Origin: Dyadobacter sp. MSC1_007
Lineage (GTDB): Bacteria; Bacteroidota; Bacteroidia; Cytophagales; Spirosomataceae
Length of the DNA: 64,000 nucleotides
Assembly: GCF_023667495.1 (NCBI RefSeq)
Contig: NZ_JAMOZL010000006.1
Location: forward strand, 1 to 64,000
Direction of reading: 5' to 3'
Shown here: positions 60,528-64,000 of the stretch, piece by piece
How positions within the stretch are numbered: position 1 is the first letter of the stretch
Layout: every line of letters begins with the position of its first letter
Position numbers and translations under genes: made by a program
The notes under the pieces: generated by a model
What the model was told of the DNA's origin: nothing
The model's input: only the letters and a program-made list of their open reading frames with translations
The model's database searches: none

Positions 60528-61874
60528 TTAAACCACCACCTCCCAACCTTTCGCATACTCCCTCGACCACAATTTTTCTGCTTCCTTGTCTCCAATAATG
60601 TGCCCGTTTTTTGCGTCGATTTTCAGGTCGCGGCCTACGCGCCAGGCGATGTTGCCTAGTTGCATTGCTACTACGCTTTTGAAACCCAGTTCTACGTCAC
60701 AGTTTGGTTTGCGGTTGTTGCGGATGGCGTCCAGGAAATCGGCTACGTGGAGGTTATCCATGCCCAGGCTAGGGCTGGCCAGGTTACGGCCCTGCATGCC
60801 AGCCTCTTCGGTGGGTGAGTTAACTTCTTTAATGAGTTTTCCATCAAGATCGTAGACTTTGTAACTATCTCCGCCGGTATCCAGACTGCCATTTTCACCA
60901 TAGAAAATAATACCTCTGTCCAGACCTTCGATCTTACGGCCATTGGAACTTCTGGACTCCCAAACCAGCGAAATACGGCCGGGATAATCCATAGCAATTA
61001 CTTGTGTGTCCGGTGTTTCCCAATCATCCTTGAATTCATAACGACCGCCGATGGAGCTTACACGGGTAGGGAAGTCGACCCCAAGGCCCCAGCGCGCTAC
61101 ATCCACTTCATGTGTGCCATTGTTGAGCGCTTCCCCGGTGCCCCAGTGCCAAAACCAATGCCAGTCGTAATGGATAAGTCCCTCTTTGTAGGGCATACGC
61201 GGTGCGGGGCCTTGCCATAGTTCGTAATCCAGCCAGGAAGGAACCGTGCCTGGTTTCAGATAAGTGGCTTTTCGCTTGTTGGTATACCAGGTTTTGGCCA
61301 TGTAAACGCGTCCGATAATGCCCTGGTGCAACTGCGTGATGCCTTCCGTGAGCACGGGAGCGGACCTGCGCTGTGCGCCCATTTGCACCACGCGCTTATG
61401 CTTGCGTGCAGCTTCAATGGCCAATTCGCCCTCGCGGGGATTGTGGCTCAATGGCTTTTCGACGTACACATGCTTGCCCGCCTGGCAACCCATGATTGTC
61501 AGCGGGGCGTGCCAGTGGTCGGGTGTCGCGATATATATAGCGTCTATGGTTTTATCTTCAAGCACCTTGCGGCAGTCTTTCTCGGATTTCGGTTTTTCTG
61601 TCTGTTTGGCGTCCATTACTGCCTGTATCGCCTTCGGGATCGCCCGCTCATCTACGTCGCATACAATACCGACTTCTGCATTCTTCTGCCCTGCAAATGT
61701 CCCGCTCATGCTTTTACCACGACTGTTGACACCGATTGTCGCAACGCGGATCAGGTCGTTTGCTCCGATAATGCGGTTATAACTTTTGGCACTGAAACCC
61801 GTCGCGGTCCCGCCGATAGCGATTCCTACTGAACCTGCGGCGGCACTTTTTAAAAATTCACGTCTGTTTGGCAT
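60528..61874 (-). CDS. Tat-exported Gfo/Idh/MocA family oxidoreductase
   Basis: This 448-residue protein has a twin-arginine signal (MPNRREFLKSAAAGSVG), a Rossmann NAD(P)-binding domain (about 35-160, with IRVATIGVNSRGKS and AIYIATPDHWHAPL, then HVYVEKPLSHN) and a C-terminal alpha/beta domain with substrate-facing His/Asp residues (LNNGTHEVDVARWG). Exported members are thought to oxidise sugars with a tightly bound cofactor, often at C3. It starts 3 bases after the DUF1080 gene, so the two are co-expressed. Confidence 0.88.
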   Translation of the reverse strand: MPNRREFLKSAAAGSVGIAIGGTATGFSAKSYNRIIGANDLIRVATIGVNSRGKSMSGTFAGQKNAEVGIVCDVDERAIPKAIQAVMDAKQTEKPKSEKDCRKVLEDKTIDAIYIATPDHWHAPLTIMGCQAGKHVYVEKPLSHNPREGELAIEAARKHKRVVQMGAQRRSAPVLTEGITQLHQGIIGRVYMAKTWYTNKRKATYLKPGTVPSWLDYELWQGPAPRMPYKEGLIHYDWHWFWHWGTGEALNNGTHEVDVARWGLGVDFPTRVSSIGGRYEFKDDWETPDTQVIAMDYPGRISLVWESRSSNGRKIEGLDRGIIFYGENGSLDTGGDSYKVYDLDGKLIKEVNSPTEEAGMQGRNLASPSLGMDNLHVADFLDAIRNNRKPNCDVELGFKSVVAMQLGNIAWRVGRDLKIDAKNGHIIGDKEAEKLWSREYAKGWEVVV

Positions 61875-61877
61875 GAC

Positions 61878-62582
61878 TTATAATGCTTTGATTTTAATGT
61901 TTTTGAATGAAACCTGCGCACCGTGCTCTTGTAACAGGATATGTCCCTTACCGACCGACCCGAATGCAGGAACGGCCTTATTGAATTTACTAAGTGCCAC
62001 AGCGTCAGTATATACCTTTCCGCTGCGCGTAAATTCAAGGATTTTGATGCCGTTGAGATAATGCTCCACTTTTTGACCTTTGGCGACGATCCGCAGGGTG
62101 TTCCATTGTCCGGGTGCATTCACTTTCTTTTTGGATTCATCGGGTTGCATCACGTCGTAAAACGAGCCCGTGAGGTGGTTGGCCTTCTTGTTATCTTCGG
62201 CGAGTTTATCGTCGAGAATCTGGTATTCAAATCCCAGGTTGCCGCCTTTTTCATATTTGGTAAAAAAGTATTTCAAGCCACTGTTGCCTTCCGGTTCCAG
62301 ATTGAAATCGGCCATCAGGTCAAAGTCTGAAAATTCTTTTTCACTGACGATATCGCCCCCCTTACCACCTTTTTTCGCGGTTAATGTGCCGTCTTTGACT
62401 TCCCACCCGGCCGGAACGGGTGTTCCTGCGGTTGTTTTCCAACCATTTGAAGTGGTGCCATCAAATAGCAGTACCCAGCCTTCTTTCTTTTCTTCCGGAG
62501 TGAGTGTGTTCGCTTTTTGGGCGAAGGCGGCGGCCGGGACCAGCATCCAGGCCAGCAGTCCGCCTGCCAGCACACGTTTCAT
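61878..62582 (-). CDS. DUF1080 (3-keto-disaccharide hydrolase-type) protein
   Basis: This 234-residue exported protein has a signal peptide (MKRVLAGGLLAWMLVPAAAFAQ) and a LamG-like beta-sandwich with the DUF1080 features GWVLLFDGTTSNGWK (about 33-47), FDLMADFNLEPEGNSGLKYF and NHLTGSFYDVMQP. The family includes proteins that cleave 3-keto-glycosides. It starts 17 bases after the SusD stop. The next gene is a Gfo/Idh oxidoreductase that could make the 3-keto substrate. Function rests on the family and the neighbours. Confidence 0.85.
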   Translation of the reverse strand: MKRVLAGGLLAWMLVPAAAFAQKANTLTPEEKKEGWVLLFDGTTSNGWKTTAGTPVPAGWEVKDGTLTAKKGGKGGDIVSEKEFSDFDLMADFNLEPEGNSGLKYFFTKYEKGGNLGFEYQILDDKLAEDNKKANHLTGSFYDVMQPDESKKKVNAPGQWNTLRIVAKGQKVEHYLNGIKILEFTRSGKVYTDAVALSKFNKAVPAFGSVGKGHILLQEHGAQVSFKNIKIKAL

Positions 62583-62599
62583 TTTAATTTGTGTAAACA

Positions 62600-64000
62600 T
62601 TAGTAACCTGGGTTTTGCCTGATTTTTTCGGGATTAGATTGGATCACCTGTAACGGGATCGGAAACAGAAGCATGTTATCGCTCCATGTTGTCGGATTAA
62701 AGCCATTTTGCTCTTTTTGTTCCTGGCTCATTACGGCCTTCGCGCGTTCCGTGCGCACGAGGTCGAACCAGCGGTGGTTTTCGAATGCGAGTTCCACGCG
62801 GCGCTCCTTTTCAATGGCGAGCAGGAAATCTGCGTCGGATGTGAAAGGGGCGTAATCGGGTAGTGCGCCTGCGCCCGCTCCGGCGCTGTTGCGTGCGCGT
62901 TGCCGGATTTTATTCAGATAAAGAAGGGCTGTGGATTGCTGTTTGCCCTGTCGCACGAGTGCTTCGCTGTACAGCAGGTAAATGTCGGCCAGGCGCAATT
63001 CGATCCAGTTGTTATCATTGTCGGGGGCCACCGAAAACGACACGTCATAATATTTCCTGACATATTTTTCATTGATCTGCTTCCCGCCAGGGTCCGAAAC
63101 ATAGCCATCCGCCATCGAGATCGCCTTCCGCGGGTCACCCTTTTCATAGGCGGCGGACATGGAAGGAGTAGGGGCATTGAAACCCGATTTATCACCAACC
63201 GGAATTACTTCTTTATTGGAAAAACGAGGGGCGAAATCATTGCTCCAAGGGCTTCCGGTAATGATCGGAACGGGGCCTCCTTTTTTATACTGCACCTCAA
63301 AAAGCGATTCCGCATTGTTTTCATTCTTGACATCAAAAATCGATTTGTAATCCGGTACCAGCGAGTATAGCGGATTATTGATCACTTCCAGGGCTTTTGC
63401 TTCTGCCAATGCATAATGCGAAGCGCCTTTTTTGAGCGGGTAACCGGCCATGGTCATGTAAACTTTGGCCAGCATTGCTTTGGCACCGCCCATCGTTACG
63501 CGGCCTTTGTCTGCCGTTGCGTAACTGGCAGGGAGATTGTCTTCGGCAAATTTCAGATCTTCCACAATGAAATTGTAAATTTCCTCAGTTGACGTCCGGC
63601 CAAGGGTGTAAGCTTCCTGTACGGACAGTTGTTTATCCACTTTTGGAACATCGCCATAAACCCTTACCAACCAGAAATACACCAATGCGCGTAAAAAACG
63701 GGCTTCCGCTTTGTATTGCGATTTCACTTTCTCATCCCGGAACGTAACCGCGTCGATTTTGTCGAGGACGATATTGCTTCGAAGAATGGTCACGTAGCTG
63801 CGGTTCCAGAGATTGAGGATATTCTGATTGTCCGACAACAACACGTCGCCAAAATTATCAATAGACGTCATATCCTTTGAACTCCCCGGCACCCACGAAA
63901 ACGTGGTATTGTCGGAGCGGATTTCGCCGGTGTAAATGTAAAGCTGATTATAAAGGTCCCTTAATGACGAATACGGGGACATGACAGCCTGGTTCATATC
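62600..64000 (-). CDS. RagB/SusD family protein, cut by the window edge
   Basis: At least 467 codons of a SusD-like lipoprotein are present, with YKAEARFLRALVYFWLVRVYGDVP, IELRLADIYLLYSEALVRQGKQ, IEKERRVELAFENHRWFDLVRTERAK and the end IPLQVIQSNPEKIRQNPGY. The signal peptide and N-terminus lie beyond the window. A SusC gene should precede it outside. It is the first visible gene of the operon with the DUF1080 and Gfo/Idh genes, so the imported ligand is likely processed by those enzymes. Confidence 0.9.
   Translation of the reverse strand, partial: DMNQAVMSPYSSLRDLYNQLYIYTGEIRSDNTTFSWVPGSSKDMTSIDNFGDVLLSDNQNILNLWNRSYVTILRSNIVLDKIDAVTFRDEKVKSQYKAEARFLRALVYFWLVRVYGDVPKVDKQLSVQEAYTLGRTSTEEIYNFIVEDLKFAEDNLPASYATADKGRVTMGGAKAMLAKVYMTMAGYPLKKGASHYALAEAKALEVINNPLYSLVPDYKSIFDVKNENNAESLFEVQYKKGGPVPIITGSPWSNDFAPRFSNKEVIPVGDKSGFNAPTPSMSAAYEKGDPRKAISMADGYVSDPGGKQINEKYVRKYYDVSFSVAPDNDNNWIELRLADIYLLYSEALVRQGKQQSTALLYLNKIRQRARNSAGAGAGALPDYAPFTSDADFLLAIEKERRVELAFENHRWFDLVRTERAKAVMSQEQKEQNGFNPTTWSDNMLLFPIPLQVIQSNPEKIRQNPGY

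Overview
The window looks like a chromosomal stretch of a free-living, glycan-eating Bacteroidota, most likely order Cytophagales (Spirosomataceae, Dyadobacter-like). The evidence is three SusC/SusD-type loci, two large TonB-dependent receptors of the outer-membrane beta-barrel family, many lipoproteins and Tat-exported enzymes, FtsX-type permeases, LytS/LytTR signalling, and repeated matches to the Bacteroidota -7 promoter box TAnnTTTG in front of genes. The genus is an inference. I saw no rRNA, tRNA, CRISPR array, prophage or insertion sequence.

Layout. 1-344: simple-sequence repeats. 345-3582: a quinone reductase and a PRISE-like SDR, facing an ArsR / SRPBCC / DHFR-like operon whose promoter sits between two palindromic operators. 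3600-10597: two TonB-dependent receptors with a lipoprotein, a small conserved protein and an AraC regulator. 10604-14350: S41 peptidase, Panacea (SocA-like) protein and YceI. 14492-18603: Tat-exported phospholipase C, YciI-like protein and a 7-TM/AraC-type regulator. 18835-27091: FtsX permease, LLM flavin oxidoreductase, SRPBCC protein, LytS/LytTR pair, a truncated AraC-type protein, and a divergent HxlR/VOC pair. 27205-32624: three metallopeptidase-fold genes and a VapBC-type module.

32731-43256 (minus strand) is a SusD/SusC pair behind a DPP-IV-like peptidase and an 1171-residue lipoprotein that joins ThuA, a dehydrogenase-type propeller, HEAT repeats and an azurin-like copper domain. 43808-54127 is a polysaccharide utilisation locus: a divergent TetR with a clear operator, then SusC, SusD, GH110 alpha-galactosidase and GH95 alpha-fucosidase. 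Together these enzymes would strip alpha-1,3-galactose and alpha-1,2-fucose, the two caps of a blood-group-B-like epitope or a related plant or algal side chain.

54267-59049 is a periplasmic PaoABC-like molybdenum hydroxylase followed by an exported TIM-barrel epimerase-like protein. 59057-60363 holds a small membrane protein and a CE6-type acetylesterase. 60528-64000 (minus strand) is a third SusD locus, cut by the window edge, with a DUF1080 protein and a Tat-exported Gfo/Idh/MocA oxidoreductase. That gene set fits oxidation of sugars to 3-keto-glycosides followed by elimination or hydrolysis. The right half of the window therefore reads as extracellular glycan capture, trimming and oxidative breakdown.
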